Position numbers and translations under genes: made by a program
Origin: Dyadobacter psychrophilus
Lineage (GTDB): Bacteria; Bacteroidota; Bacteroidia; Cytophagales; Spirosomataceae
Direction of reading: 5' to 3'
Assembly (NCBI RefSeq): GCF_900167945.1
Contig: NZ_FUZA01000001.1
Span: 1,302,001 to 1,366,000, forward strand
DNA: 64,000 nt
Notes under the pieces: model-generated
The model's input: only the letters and a program-made list of their open reading frames with translations
Databases searched by the model: none
What the model was told of the DNA's origin: nothing
In this document: positions 36,559 to 44,660 of the stretch, piece by piece
Layout of the letters: each line of letters begins with the position of its first letter
Position numbering within the stretch: the stretch's first letter is position 1

Positions 36559-37704
36559 ATGACTACACATAACATTGGCATTATCATGAACGGCGTGACG
36601 GGCCGTATGGGAACTAACCAGCATTTACTAAGGTCCATAAAAGCCATTATCGAGCAGGGCGGTGTGAAAATCTCTGCGGATGAAGTGATCATGCCGGATC
36701 CGATCCTGGTTGGCCGTAATGAAAGCAAGTTGCAATCGCTTTGCAAACAGTCCGGAATAGCGAAATACACAACGGATCTGGATTCTGTCATGTCCGACCC
36801 TCAGTATCAGATTTATTTCGATGCGCAGGTTACGGGCCGCCGTGCTGCTGCTGTGAAAAAAGCCATTCTTGCCGGAAAACACATTTATTGCGAAAAACCA
36901 ACCGGAACCACAACCGAAGAAGCACTTGAATTATACGAGCTTGCTACGGCTGCCGGCCTGAAAAACGGCGTTGTTCAGGATAAGCTTTGGTTGCCCGGAA
37001 TGTTGAAATTGAAGCGATTAATGGAGAATGGTTTTTTTGGAAAAATCCTTTCCGTGCGCGGAGAATTTGGATATTGGGTGTTTGAAGGCCATAGCATTCC
37101 GGCGCAACGTCCCTCATGGAATTACAGAAAAGAAGACGACGGCGGCATTATCGTGGATATGCTTTGCCATTGGCGTTATGTATTGGATAATCTTTTTGGC
37201 AAAGTAAAAGCAGTTTCCTGCCTTGGCGCTACACACATCCCCGAGCGTATCGACGAAAATGGCAAACCATACAAAGCAACGGCCGACGACGCTTGCTATG
37301 CCACATTTGAACTTGAAGATGACGTGATTGCACAGTTCAACTCATCCTGGACGGTCCGCGTCCGCCGTGATGACCTGCTGACTTTGCAGGTGGACGGCAC
37401 GCACGGCTCCGCGGTTGCAGGCTTGCGCGATTGCTACACGCAACATTACGGAAACACGCCGAAACCAGTTTGGAATCCGGATATTCCACAACCTATCCCG
37501 TTTTTTGAAGGCTGGTCAAAAGTGCCTGAACAAGAAATATTTGACAATGCGTTCAAAGCGCAGTGGGAATTGTTCCTGAAACACATTGTAAAAGACACGC
37601 CTTTCCCATGGGATCTCAAAGCGGGAGCGCGTGGTGTGCAATTGGCCGAAAAGGGCATCGAAAGCTGGGAAAAACGCCAATGGGTTAATATCGAGGAACT
37701 ATGA
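36559..37704 (+). CDS. Gfo/Idh/MocA family oxidoreductase
   Basis: This is 381 residues. The N-terminal Rossmann fold has an unusual glycine loop, [11 protein letters not shown], similar to that of dihydrodipicolinate reductases. [15 protein letters not shown] carries the family EKP motif, with its catalytic lysine. The C-terminal domain has [18 protein letters not shown], with the usual D-x-x-x-H pair. Members oxidise or reduce sugars with NAD(P). It has no Tat signal and lies 35 bases after the isomerase gene, and its stop overlaps the next start by four bases. It is part of the same carbohydrate operon. Confidence 0.9.
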   Translation: MTTHNIGIIMNGVTGRMGTNQHLLRSIKAIIEQGGVKISADEVIMPDPILVGRNESKLQSLCKQSGIAKYTTDLDSVMSDPQYQIYFDAQVTGRRAAAVKKAILAGKHIYCEKPTGTTTEEALELYELATAAGLKNGVVQDKLWLPGMLKLKRLMENGFFGKILSVRGEFGYWVFEGHSIPAQRPSWNYRKEDDGGIIVDMLCHWRYVLDNLFGKVKAVSCLGATHIPERIDENGKPYKATADDACYATFELEDDVIAQFNSSWTVRVRRDDLLTLQVDGTHGSAVAGLRDCYTQHYGNTPKPVWNPDIPQPIPFFEGWSKVPEQEIFDNAFKAQWELFLKHIVKDTPFPWDLKAGARGVQLAEKGIESWEKRQWVNIEEL

Positions 37705-38471
37705 AGAATACTGCGTTAATTACCGGCGGAAGTCGTGGAATTGGTTTTGGAATAGCCAAAGCCCTTGCCAGCGAAGGCTATAATCTTGCTATTAACGGCG
37801 TCCGTGACGAAGAAGGCGCAGCCGAAGCGCTGAACGAACTGCGGGAATTGGGCGCGGAAGTGGTTTACTGCCAGGGAAGCATTGCCAATGCTACTGATCG
37901 TGACGCCATTATCGAGAAAGCTTACTCGGTTTTTGGACAAATTAATATTTTGGTCAATAATGCAGGAATCGCTCCCCGGGAACGACTGGATATTCTGGAA
38001 ACAACGCCGGAAAACTTTCAGGAAGTAATGCAAACCAACCTGGAAGGTCCCTTTTTCCTGACGCAGGCCGTGGCAAAGAGAATGGCGCATGCGAAGCAAA
38101 ATAACCATGCATTTGAGGCAACGATCATTTTTGTCACGTCTATTTCGGCCACGGTCGCTTCTATAAACCGCGGCGAATATTGTATCTCAAAATCGGGCTT
38201 GGCCATGACCAACCTGCTTTTCGCTGTGCGGATGGCGGAATTCAACATTCCCGTATTTGAAATCCGGCCAGGCATTATCGCAACGGATATGACGTCCAAA
38301 GTGCAGGAAAAATACGACAATCTGTTCCAAAGCGGCATTGCGTTGCAACCTCGCTGGGGAACACCCGACGACGTAGGAAAAGCCGTTGCATCGCTCACAA
38401 GAGGTGATTTCCCCTACTCCACCGGTCAGGTGATTGGTGTGGATGGCGGAATGTTGATTGATAGATTATAG
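37701..38471 (+). CDS. Short-chain dehydrogenase, 3-ketoacyl-ACP-reductase-like
   Basis: This is 256 residues, classical SDR. The nucleotide motif is [12 protein letters not shown], then NNAGIAP and the catalytic set with serine in VTSISA, tyrosine and lysine in YCISK. The C-terminus [13 protein letters not shown] is standard. Databases tend to name such proteins 3-ketoacyl-ACP reductase, but the setting between a sugar dehydrogenase and a transporter points to a sugar or sugar-acid substrate. The start overlaps the upstream stop (ATGA), and the transporter follows after 24 bases. Confidence 0.9.
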   Translation: MKNTALITGGSRGIGFGIAKALASEGYNLAINGVRDEEGAAEALNELRELGAEVVYCQGSIANATDRDAIIEKAYSVFGQINILVNNAGIAPRERLDILETTPENFQEVMQTNLEGPFFLTQAVAKRMAHAKQNNHAFEATIIFVTSISATVASINRGEYCISKSGLAMTNLLFAVRMAEFNIPVFEIRPGIIATDMTSKVQEKYDNLFQSGIALQPRWGTPDDVGKAVASLTRGDFPYSTGQVIGVDGGMLIDRL

Positions 38472-38495
38472 CTTTCAAAGTAAACCAGATCACTT

Positions 38496-39737
38496 ATGTC
38501 CGAACATCCTAACCCTCGCCCAACCTTACTCTCTCAACTGCTTCAAGTGCCGGTCATCGTAGCTGCGCTGGGCTATCTGGTCGACATGTACGACCTGTTT
38601 TTGTTTAGCGTAGTGCGCGTTCCAAGTTTGAAAGCACTGAATGTGCCCGCCGAACAACTATTAACCGAGGGAATCAGGCTGCTTAATTTCCAAATGGCGG
38701 GAATGCTTATCGGAGGCGTGTTATGGGGCATAATCGCTGACAAAAAAGGGCGGTTATCCGTGCTTTTTGGATCCATTATCATGTATTCGCTCGCCAACAT
38801 AGGAAACGGGTTTGTCACATCTCTGGATCAATATGCATTGTTACGGTTCATCGCCGGCGTCGGACTTGCAGGAGAGCTGGGTGCTGGTATCACATTGGTA
38901 ACCGAGGTTTTACCCAAAGAAATACGCGGTTACGGAACAACCTTAGTAGCTACATTAGGTGTTCTCGGAGCAATCCTTGCCTATTTTGTGGCAGATCTGT
39001 TCGAATGGCGGATCTCATACTTTGTAGGCGGCGGAATGGGCTTGCTGCTTTTGATTCTGAGATTTAATGTCTTTGAATCCGGGATGTTCAAGCAGGTCAA
39101 AGAAAGAACGGTGGACCGCGGAAATGTGATGATGATCCTGACCAACGGAAAGCGTTTTGGAAAATATATGATGGCGATTTTGGTCGGTCTGCCTATCTGG
39201 TTTGTTGTTGGTATTCTGATCACTTTTTCTCCCGAATTCGGTGCTGCCAAAGGAATTGAGGGGATTAATGCAGGAAAGGCGGTTATGCTGGCATTTTCGG
39301 GACAAGTTTTCGGCGATATTTTCAGTGGATTATTAAGTCAGTATCTTAAAAGCAGAAAACGCGTGATCGGCTTGTTTATCATGCTCTCACTGACGATGAT
39401 GATTGGTTATTTGATGATTCCGACGCTGGATCTTTTCACATTCTATTTGATGTGCGCATTACTAGGATTCTGTAATGGTTACTGGACGCTATTTATCACA
39501 ATTGCCGCAGAGCTGTTCGGAACCAACCTACGCGCCACCGTCGCAACCACTGTGCCCAACTTTGTAAGGGGTGCCACCATTCCGTTAGCTGCGTTGTTTG
39601 TAAGCTTCAAGCCAGATCTTGGCGTCATCCAGAGTGGATTGCTCATTGGGGTTGCAACGTCGCTGGTAGCATTGCTTGCACTTTATTTTTTAGAAGAAAC
39701 ATTTACGAAGGATATGGATTTTGTGGAAAAGGAATAG
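38496..39737 (+). CDS. MFS transporter, sugar-type
   Basis: This is 413 residues with about 12 membrane segments. Family motifs: DMYDLFLFSV in helix 1, WGIIADKKGR as the A-loop between helices 2 and 3, LAGELGAGITLVTEVLPKEIRG, and a second-half loop KSRKRVIGLF. It is the last gene of the GH88-like operon, followed by a strong terminator. It probably imports the glycoside or uronide used by the upstream enzymes. The direction and substrate are inferred. Confidence 0.9.
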   Translation: MSEHPNPRPTLLSQLLQVPVIVAALGYLVDMYDLFLFSVVRVPSLKALNVPAEQLLTEGIRLLNFQMAGMLIGGVLWGIIADKKGRLSVLFGSIIMYSLANIGNGFVTSLDQYALLRFIAGVGLAGELGAGITLVTEVLPKEIRGYGTTLVATLGVLGAILAYFVADLFEWRISYFVGGGMGLLLLILRFNVFESGMFKQVKERTVDRGNVMMILTNGKRFGKYMMAILVGLPIWFVVGILITFSPEFGAAKGIEGINAGKAVMLAFSGQVFGDIFSGLLSQYLKSRKRVIGLFIMLSLTMMIGYLMIPTLDLFTFYLMCALLGFCNGYWTLFITIAAELFGTNLRATVATTVPNFVRGATIPLAALFVSFKPDLGVIQSGLLIGVATSLVALLALYFLEETFTKDMDFVEKE

Positions 39738-39765
39738 TTCAAACTTATATATGACATTTGAAAGA

Positions 39766-39799
39766 AACGGCTCCTGCATTGCAGCGAGCCGTTTTTTTT
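39766..39799 (+). terminator. Terminator of the GH88-like operon
   Basis: CGGCTC plus an inner CTGC pair with GCAG and GAGCCG around an ATT loop, with one bulged base, followed by TTTTTTTT. A strong intrinsic terminator for the plus strand. Confidence 0.88.
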
Positions 39800-40022
39800 A
39801 ACACTTATTAACATAACGGGAAGCAACGATGATGCTCTACGATCCATCATTGAGCCAAACTTCACTAACCGCTTAATTGCTCATGAAAGATATAAACCAC
39901 TCATTCACGTAAAGTTTCCATTCCTGTACTTTGTAATACATAGTACCGGGATATGCGCCACCTTTGTTATGTCCTCAGAGACAAAAAGAAAATTAAACAA
40001 TAGCCATAAAAATAAAATAGCC

Positions 40023-40403
40023 ATGAAAACTACAATTAAAACTTTCGCATTTGCCTTAGCGTTTATCGCTTCTACTTTCGCTGCCAACGCAGAAGACAAA
40101 GAAACCAAAAGAGCCTCTACTTTCGGAACAGGAATTTACCCAACCAAAACTGGTAAGATCAATGTTCTTGTTAACAAGCTGAACAACGACGCGAACACAA
40201 CGATTTTACTTAAAAACGAAGCTGGAATCGTTGTTTACCGCGAAACTGTTAGCAGAGATAATCAAAAATTCGGTCGCACGTTGAATATGGACCAGATGGA
40301 CGCTGGTAAATATGAAGTGGACGTCATCAGCGGCAGAGAGATTCAGTCAAAATCTTTCGAATTGTCGGAACAAAAAACTGAACGCACTTTGTCGGTTAAA
40401 TAA
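40023..40403 (+). CDS. Small secreted protein, function unknown
   Basis: This is 126 residues from the ATG at 40023, with a signal peptide ending at ANAE. An in-frame ATG at 39969 would add 18 charged residues ahead of the signal and is less likely. The mature part looks like a single beta-sandwich (INVLVNKLNNDANTTILLKN, then YRETVSRDNQKFGRTLNMDQ and GKYEVDVIS). This resembles small secreted Bacteroidota domains such as T9SS C-terminal modules, but I cannot assign a family. The gene stands alone between two terminators. Confidence 0.75.
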   Translation: MKTTIKTFAFALAFIASTFAANAEDKETKRASTFGTGIYPTKTGKINVLVNKLNNDANTTILLKNEAGIVVYRETVSRDNQKFGRTLNMDQMDAGKYEVDVISGREIQSKSFELSEQKTERTLSVK

Positions 40404-40424
40404 TTAAGCGTAAACCTCAGTCCC

Positions 40425-40452
40425 AAAGCCTCCGGAATCCGGGGGCTTTTTT
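40425..40452 (+). terminator. Terminator after the small secreted protein
   Basis: AAAGCC-T-CCGG and CCGG-GGCTTT form a GC-rich hairpin with an AAT loop and a T run after it. Confidence 0.82.
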
Positions 40453-40539
40453 TGTTTATGCCTACGCCTGCGACTCACATAAGGAGATACGCCCGATTTC
40501 TAACTTTCTCAGTTGTTTCCAACACTTTAACAACTGCCC

Positions 40540-41652
40540 ATGAATTCCCGTCGCGATTTTTTGCAAAAGCTTTCACTAGGAATCGGAGCTGCCACACTTA
40601 CAGATCTCACTCCCGGCATAGCTGCTCCTAACCTATCAAAAACACCTGCCGACAAGCAGCTCCGCGTTGCGTTAATGGGCCTTGGCGGTTACGCGAACAT
40701 TGTAGCGCGGGGAATGAAAGAATGCAAAACCGCTAAACTGGTGGGAATCGTAACGGGTACACCTTCGAAAATCCCGGAATGGAAGCAGAAGTATGGGATC
40801 GAGGATAAGAATGTTTACAACTACGAGAACTTACACGAAATCAAGAACAACCCGGACATTGATCTGGTGTATGTGATAACGCCTAACTCGCTTCACCATA
40901 AGCACGTTTTACAAGTTGCGGCGGCAGGTAAACATGTGATTTGCGAAAAGCCCGTGGCCGACAATGCCAAACAAGCGAGGGAAATGATCGCAGCATGTGA
41001 AAAAGCTGGCGTGAAATTTTATATTGGGTATCGGTTGCATTTCGAGCCGCATACCCGGGAATTGATCCGTATGCGTGAGGTTGGCGAATTCGGAAAAATC
41101 ATGCACGTCAATAATTATGCAGGTTTCAAAATCGGCGACCCGACGCAATGGAGGTTGAAAAAAGCATTGGCGGGAGGTGGTGCTATCATGGATGTCGGCG
41201 TATATTCTACCAATGGAGCGCGGTATTGTACCGGCGAAGAGCCGGTTTGGGTTACTGCTCAGGAGTCCAAAACCGACCCTGTTAAATTCAAAGATGTGGA
41301 CGAAACGGTTACTTTTCAACTCGGTTTCCCAAGCGGAATTATTGCTAATTGCGGTTGTACTTACAATTTCAATCATGTAGAAATGCTGCGGCTGATGGGC
41401 GAAAAAGGCTGGGCAGAAATGAATCCGGCGTTTGGCTATGGCCCCATTCGTGGGAATACGCACAAAGGCCCGATCGATCAGCCTGACGTGAATCACCAGG
41501 CCTATCAACTGGACGGAATTGCAGACGCAATCCTGAATGGCAAACCGGATCCGAATGTAACAGGTGCCGAAGGGTTAAAAGATATGGTTGTAATCGACGC
41601 CATTTACGAATCGCTGCGTAAAAACGGCGCGAAAGTATTTATCAACAAATAA
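40540..41652 (+). CDS. Tat-exported Gfo/Idh/MocA oxidoreductase, copy 1
   Basis: This is 370 residues. The N-terminus NSRRDFLQKLSLGIGAATL is a twin-arginine signal, so the folded protein with its cofactor is probably exported to the periplasm. The Rossmann part starts at LRVALMGLGGYANIV. HVICEKPVADNAKQAREM carries the EKP motif. GGGAIMDVGVYSTNGARY is the usual active-site block. A paralogue of the same length follows after 13 bases and is very similar along its whole length. Related exported proteins act on sugars or glycosides. A GH18-type lipoprotein follows the pair. Confidence 0.92.
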   Translation: MNSRRDFLQKLSLGIGAATLTDLTPGIAAPNLSKTPADKQLRVALMGLGGYANIVARGMKECKTAKLVGIVTGTPSKIPEWKQKYGIEDKNVYNYENLHEIKNNPDIDLVYVITPNSLHHKHVLQVAAAGKHVICEKPVADNAKQAREMIAACEKAGVKFYIGYRLHFEPHTRELIRMREVGEFGKIMHVNNYAGFKIGDPTQWRLKKALAGGGAIMDVGVYSTNGARYCTGEEPVWVTAQESKTDPVKFKDVDETVTFQLGFPSGIIANCGCTYNFNHVEMLRLMGEKGWAEMNPAFGYGPIRGNTHKGPIDQPDVNHQAYQLDGIADAILNGKPDPNVTGAEGLKDMVVIDAIYESLRKNGAKVFINK

Positions 41653-41665
41653 TCACTCAATTACT

Positions 41666-42778
41666 ATGGATTCTCGTCGAGATTTTCTTCAAAAATTGAC
41701 TCTGGGGATTGGTGCTACGGCACTTTCTGATTTACCCGCCGCTGCTCGCGATCTCTATTCCGGCCCGAAGGCGGATAAGCAATTACGCGTCGCGATTATG
41801 GGACTTGGCAGCTATGGAACCCGCGTTGCAGAGGCCATGAAAGATTGTAAAATGGCAACCCTTGTTGGCGCTGTTTCGGGTACACCCGCCAAGCTCGAAG
41901 ATTGGAAAAAGAAATACAACATTCCCGAAAAGAACACCTACAACTATGACACTGTCAGCAAAATAAAGGATAATCCGGATATTGACATGGTGTACATTAC
42001 CACACCTAACTCGCTGCATCATAAGCATGTTTTGCAAATTGCCGCAGCCGGAAAACATGTACTTTGCGAAAAACCGGTGGCCGACAATGCGAGGCAAACC
42101 CGCGAAATGATCGCAGCTTGCGAAAAGGCCGGGGTGAAGTTTTACATTGGGTATCGCATGCATTTTGAACCCCATACCCGCGAGCTGATCCGCATGCGCG
42201 AGGCGGGCGAGCTGGGCAAAATTATGCATGTGAACAATTATATGGGTTTCAAATCAGGCGATCCTAATCAATGGAGGCTAAAAAAAGCCCTGGCTGGCGG
42301 CGGAGCGATGATGGACGTGGGCATTTATGCATTAAATGGCGCACGATATGCAACGGGCGAAGAGCCAATTTGGGTGACGGCGCAGGAAACCAAAACCGAT
42401 CCAGTGAAATTCAAGGAAGTGGACGAAACGATCATGTTCCAGCTTGGCTTCCCAAGCGGCGTGGTGGCCAGTTGCGGCACAACCTACAATTTCAATAACT
42501 ACGAGAGACTTTACGTCATCGGAGAAAAAGGTTTCGTGGAACTCAGTCCCGCATTCAGCTACGGCCCCATTAAAGGCCGGACACACAATGGTCCGATGAA
42601 CCAGCCTGTGATCACACATCAAACCCTCCAGATGGACGGTATCGCCGACATTATCCTCAACAATAAACCAGATCCGAACGTAAGCGGAGCAGAAGGGTTA
42701 AAGGATATGATCGTTGTCGACGCTGTTTACGAATCCATCCGTAAAGGCGGAGCGAAGATTATGCTGGCTGCCAAATAA
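41666..42778 (+). CDS. Tat-exported Gfo/Idh/MocA oxidoreductase, copy 2
   Basis: This is 370 residues, a tandem paralogue of the preceding gene. The same Tat motif SRRDFLQKLTLGIGATAL is followed by LRVAIMGLGSYGTRV, then HVLCEKPVADNARQTREM and GGGAMMDVGIYALNGARY. By eye roughly two thirds to three quarters of residues are identical, with most differences in the signal region and in surface stretches. The separation of 13 bases suggests cotranscription. Conservation of both EKP motifs and active-site blocks implies both copies are functional, perhaps with different substrates. Confidence 0.92.
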   Translation: MDSRRDFLQKLTLGIGATALSDLPAAARDLYSGPKADKQLRVAIMGLGSYGTRVAEAMKDCKMATLVGAVSGTPAKLEDWKKKYNIPEKNTYNYDTVSKIKDNPDIDMVYITTPNSLHHKHVLQIAAAGKHVLCEKPVADNARQTREMIAACEKAGVKFYIGYRMHFEPHTRELIRMREAGELGKIMHVNNYMGFKSGDPNQWRLKKALAGGGAMMDVGIYALNGARYATGEEPIWVTAQETKTDPVKFKEVDETIMFQLGFPSGVVASCGTTYNFNNYERLYVIGEKGFVELSPAFSYGPIKGRTHNGPMNQPVITHQTLQMDGIADIILNNKPDPNVSGAEGLKDMIVVDAVYESIRKGGAKIMLAAK

Positions 42779-42801
42779 CATTAACCACATATAGAATCAC
42801 C

Positions 42802-43797
42802 ATGAAACTTCCGAAGTTGTTAAAGCAATGCATCTCCGTTTTCATGGTGATTCTTGCATTAAGTACAAGTTGCAGCAAGAAAAGCATCACCGTTTCCCAA
42901 GGCCGCGATGCGGATAACCGTTTCAAAGTCATCGGCTATTTGCCGAACCGAACGGATTTGCTTGCATCAGCCAATCAAATCGATTTTGCCAAAATCACAC
43001 ATTTATACATTGCCTTTATCAATCCCGACTCGTTGGGTAACCTTACAAGAACTGAGAACCTCAAAGAAGTCGCAGCGCTGGCTCATTCCAAAAATGTAAA
43101 GATCATGGCTTCTATCGGCGGCGGTGGCGCTCCGGAATATTACCCGTCATTTTTAATTGGTGAAAATAAAAAGAAACTAATAAAAGACCTTGTAAATCTG
43201 GCAGTTGACAACAACCTCGACGGCATTGATGTAGACCTGGAAGGCGCATTAATCGATGCTAACTACGAAAGCTTTGTAGTTGATTTTGCAGCTGCATTAA
43301 AACAGAAAAACAAACTGATCACGGCCGCCATTGCCACCGTCTACAAGAGCCAGTTTACCGATAAAGCCTTAGCTCAATTCGATTTTGTCAACATCATGTC
43401 CTACGATCGCACCGGCCCATGGCGCCCCGACAAACCCGGTCCTCACGCCCCCTATTCCATGGCCGAAGAAGATCTTCAATATTGGCTCGAAACCCGCAAA
43501 ATTCCCAAAGAAAAATTAACCCTGGGCGTCCCCTTTTACGGCTACGGTTTCGGCGGCACCGCTCCTGAAAGTATGTCCTACAAAAACATTCTTCGCCAAT
43601 ATCCCGATTCCATCAACCAGGATCAGATGCATTTAAATGGCGGGATGGTTTATTACAATGGGTTACCAACAATCCGGAGGAAGACCGAGCTGGCGAAGCA
43701 GAAGGTTAGCGGGGTGATGATTTGGCAGTTGTTGCAGGATAGCACTGGTGTGAAGTCGCTGTTGGCGGAGATTGATGGGGTGGTGAAGAGGAAATAG
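42802..43797 (+). CDS. GH18 family glycosidase lipoprotein (chitinase/endo-N-acetylglucosaminidase-like)
   Basis: This is 331 residues, a lipoprotein with cysteine 24 (LSTSC). The GH18 catalytic motif DGIDVDLEG is at residues 140-148, with aspartates 140, 143 and 145 and the catalytic glutamate 147. IMASIGGGG is the second GH18 block, and VNIMSYDRTGPW and GVMIWQLLQD complete the barrel. The catalytic residues are intact. It probably cleaves chitin-like or N-glycan-core N-acetylglucosamine linkages at the cell surface or in the periplasm. It starts 23 bases after the two Tat-exported dehydrogenases, so all three may work on the same glycan. Confidence 0.92.
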   Translation: MKLPKLLKQCISVFMVILALSTSCSKKSITVSQGRDADNRFKVIGYLPNRTDLLASANQIDFAKITHLYIAFINPDSLGNLTRTENLKEVAALAHSKNVKIMASIGGGGAPEYYPSFLIGENKKKLIKDLVNLAVDNNLDGIDVDLEGALIDANYESFVVDFAAALKQKNKLITAAIATVYKSQFTDKALAQFDFVNIMSYDRTGPWRPDKPGPHAPYSMAEEDLQYWLETRKIPKEKLTLGVPFYGYGFGGTAPESMSYKNILRQYPDSINQDQMHLNGGMVYYNGLPTIRRKTELAKQKVSGVMIWQLLQDSTGVKSLLAEIDGVVKRK

Positions 43798-43799
43798 TG

Positions 43800-44015
43800 T
43801 CATAAATCGAGTAAATCCTTAAGAGAAATTTCAAGAGCCAAAGCAATTTCATACAACGAATAAAGCGAAGGCGAAACCTTTCCATTCTCTATCCTCTCAA
43901 TCGATTGCCGGTCTTTGTCGCACGCCCGGGCAAGATCTGACTGGCTCCAACCTTTTTCTGTTCGGAGCTGAATAATCCGTTTTCCTACAAGTTTTTGAAG
44001 TTCAATTTTATCCAC
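43800..44015 (-). CDS. XRE-type helix-turn-helix regulator, small
   Basis: This is 71 residues, essentially one Cro/C1-type HTH. VGKRIIQLRTEKGWSQSDLA is followed by ACDKDRQSIERIENGKVSPS and LYEIALALEISLKDLL. It starts with GTG at 44015. The gene is divergent from a SymE-like toxin gene with 105 bases between the starts. This spacer holds palindromes suited to a dimeric HTH repressor. I infer it represses the SymE gene or both genes, as an antitoxin or control element. Its stop is three bases from the converging GH18 stop. Confidence 0.9.
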   Translation of the reverse strand: MDKIELQKLVGKRIIQLRTEKGWSQSDLARACDKDRQSIERIENGKVSPSLYSLYEIALALEISLKDLLDL

Positions 44016-44034
44016 AGCACAAACTGTCGTATTG

Positions 44035-44089
44035 TTGTGATAAATTTGTCATCACAAGTGTTGACATTCCCGCTCTTGCTTTATCTTTA
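44035..44089 (+). promoter_or_regulatory. symE-like gene promoter with overlapping palindromic operator
   Basis: TTG at 44061-44063 and TATCTTTA at 44082-44089 are 18 bases apart, close to the Bacteroidota promoter. Just upstream, TTGTGA (44035-44040) and TCACAA (44052-44057) form an inverted repeat. Nested in it, TGATAAATTTGTCA (44038-44051) is a near-perfect palindrome. This is a likely operator for the adjacent HTH protein. Confidence 0.6.
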
Positions 44090-44120
44090 CTGTAAACATT
44101 CATGACGACAAACAAAGACC

Positions 44121-44357
44121 ATGGCAATAAGCAAAGCACGGACACGCCAATTAAAAATTTATCCGAAGTTCCAAAGAACTTCACAGTGGAATTCCAAATT
44201 TGTTCCCGAAATCAGGCTTTGCGGGAAATGGCTAGAAGACATGGGATTTAATCATGGGGAGCACATTATGGTTCGCTTTGAAGATGATCGGCTGATTATT
44301 GAACCTGTGGGAGAGTTAAGAAAGAATCCGCAGTTGGAGATTTGGGGGAGTGTTTGA
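44121..44357 (+). CDS. SymE-family toxin-like protein
   Basis: This is 78 residues matching the SymE family (AbrB/SpoVT-like fold). RQLKIYPKFQRTSQWNSKFV is followed by PEIRLCGKWLEDMGF, then GEHIMVRFEDDRLIIEPV. E. coli SymE is an SOS-induced toxin controlled by an antisense RNA. I cannot see an antisense promoter here. Instead an XRE regulator is divergent, so control may be transcriptional. The same reading frame continues after the stop into the remnant of a VapC toxin. Confidence 0.85.
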   Translation: MAISKARTRQLKIYPKFQRTSQWNSKFVPEIRLCGKWLEDMGFNHGEHIMVRFEDDRLIIEPVGELRKNPQLEIWGSV

Positions 44358-44405
44358 CGTTTAAGAAACCCGCAAATCGATCAATCACTGGCGGAGAAAG
44401 TCTTG

Positions 44406-44547
44406 ATGCTCGACACGAGCGTTTTGATTGATTATTTCCGAAAGACAGACAAATCCAGATCAAGATTTGTGGCCACTGCGATATCCAAGGAAATGTCATG
44501 GCACATTAGATAAGGAGCATTTTGAAAGGTTTGGTCAGCTGGATTAG
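44406..44547 (+). pseudogene. Decayed VapC (PIN-domain toxin) remnant
   Basis: From the ATG at 44406 the frame reads MLDTSVLIDYFRKTDK, the typical N-terminus of a VapC PIN-domain ribonuclease with its first metal-binding aspartate, and stops at 44513. In another frame, 44503-44547 reads TLDKEHFERFGQLD, typical of the VapC C-terminus. The middle ~90 codons, including the other PIN acids, are missing. The gene is therefore an internally deleted, frameshifted remnant. It lies 48 bases after the SymE-like gene. Confidence 0.65.
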
Positions 44548-44660
44548 GAATTGAACTAACACAGATGAGCTTTTCAACAAACCAACTTTGAGCTTTTTAA
44601 CAAAGCTTACCAGCACATTCCAGCCGACCTTTGTTATCGTTAATTCAAATAAAAAACACG

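Noticed and set aside
37701-38471. Fatty-acid synthesis role for the SDR (3-ketoacyl-ACP reductase name)
   Set aside because: The gene is translationally coupled to a sugar dehydrogenase and followed by a transporter. No fab genes are near.
40909-41508. 199-residue minus-strand open frame
   Set aside because: It is antisense to the first Gfo/Idh/MocA gene, whose motifs are intact. The tandem copy has a matching shorter shadow, as expected from shared codons.
24014-44600. Exact 17-base repeat AACTTTGAGCTTTTTAA at 24014-24030 and 44584-44600
   Set aside because: It is AT-rich and low in complexity, one copy is a terminator arm, and one such match is near chance expectation for a window of this size.
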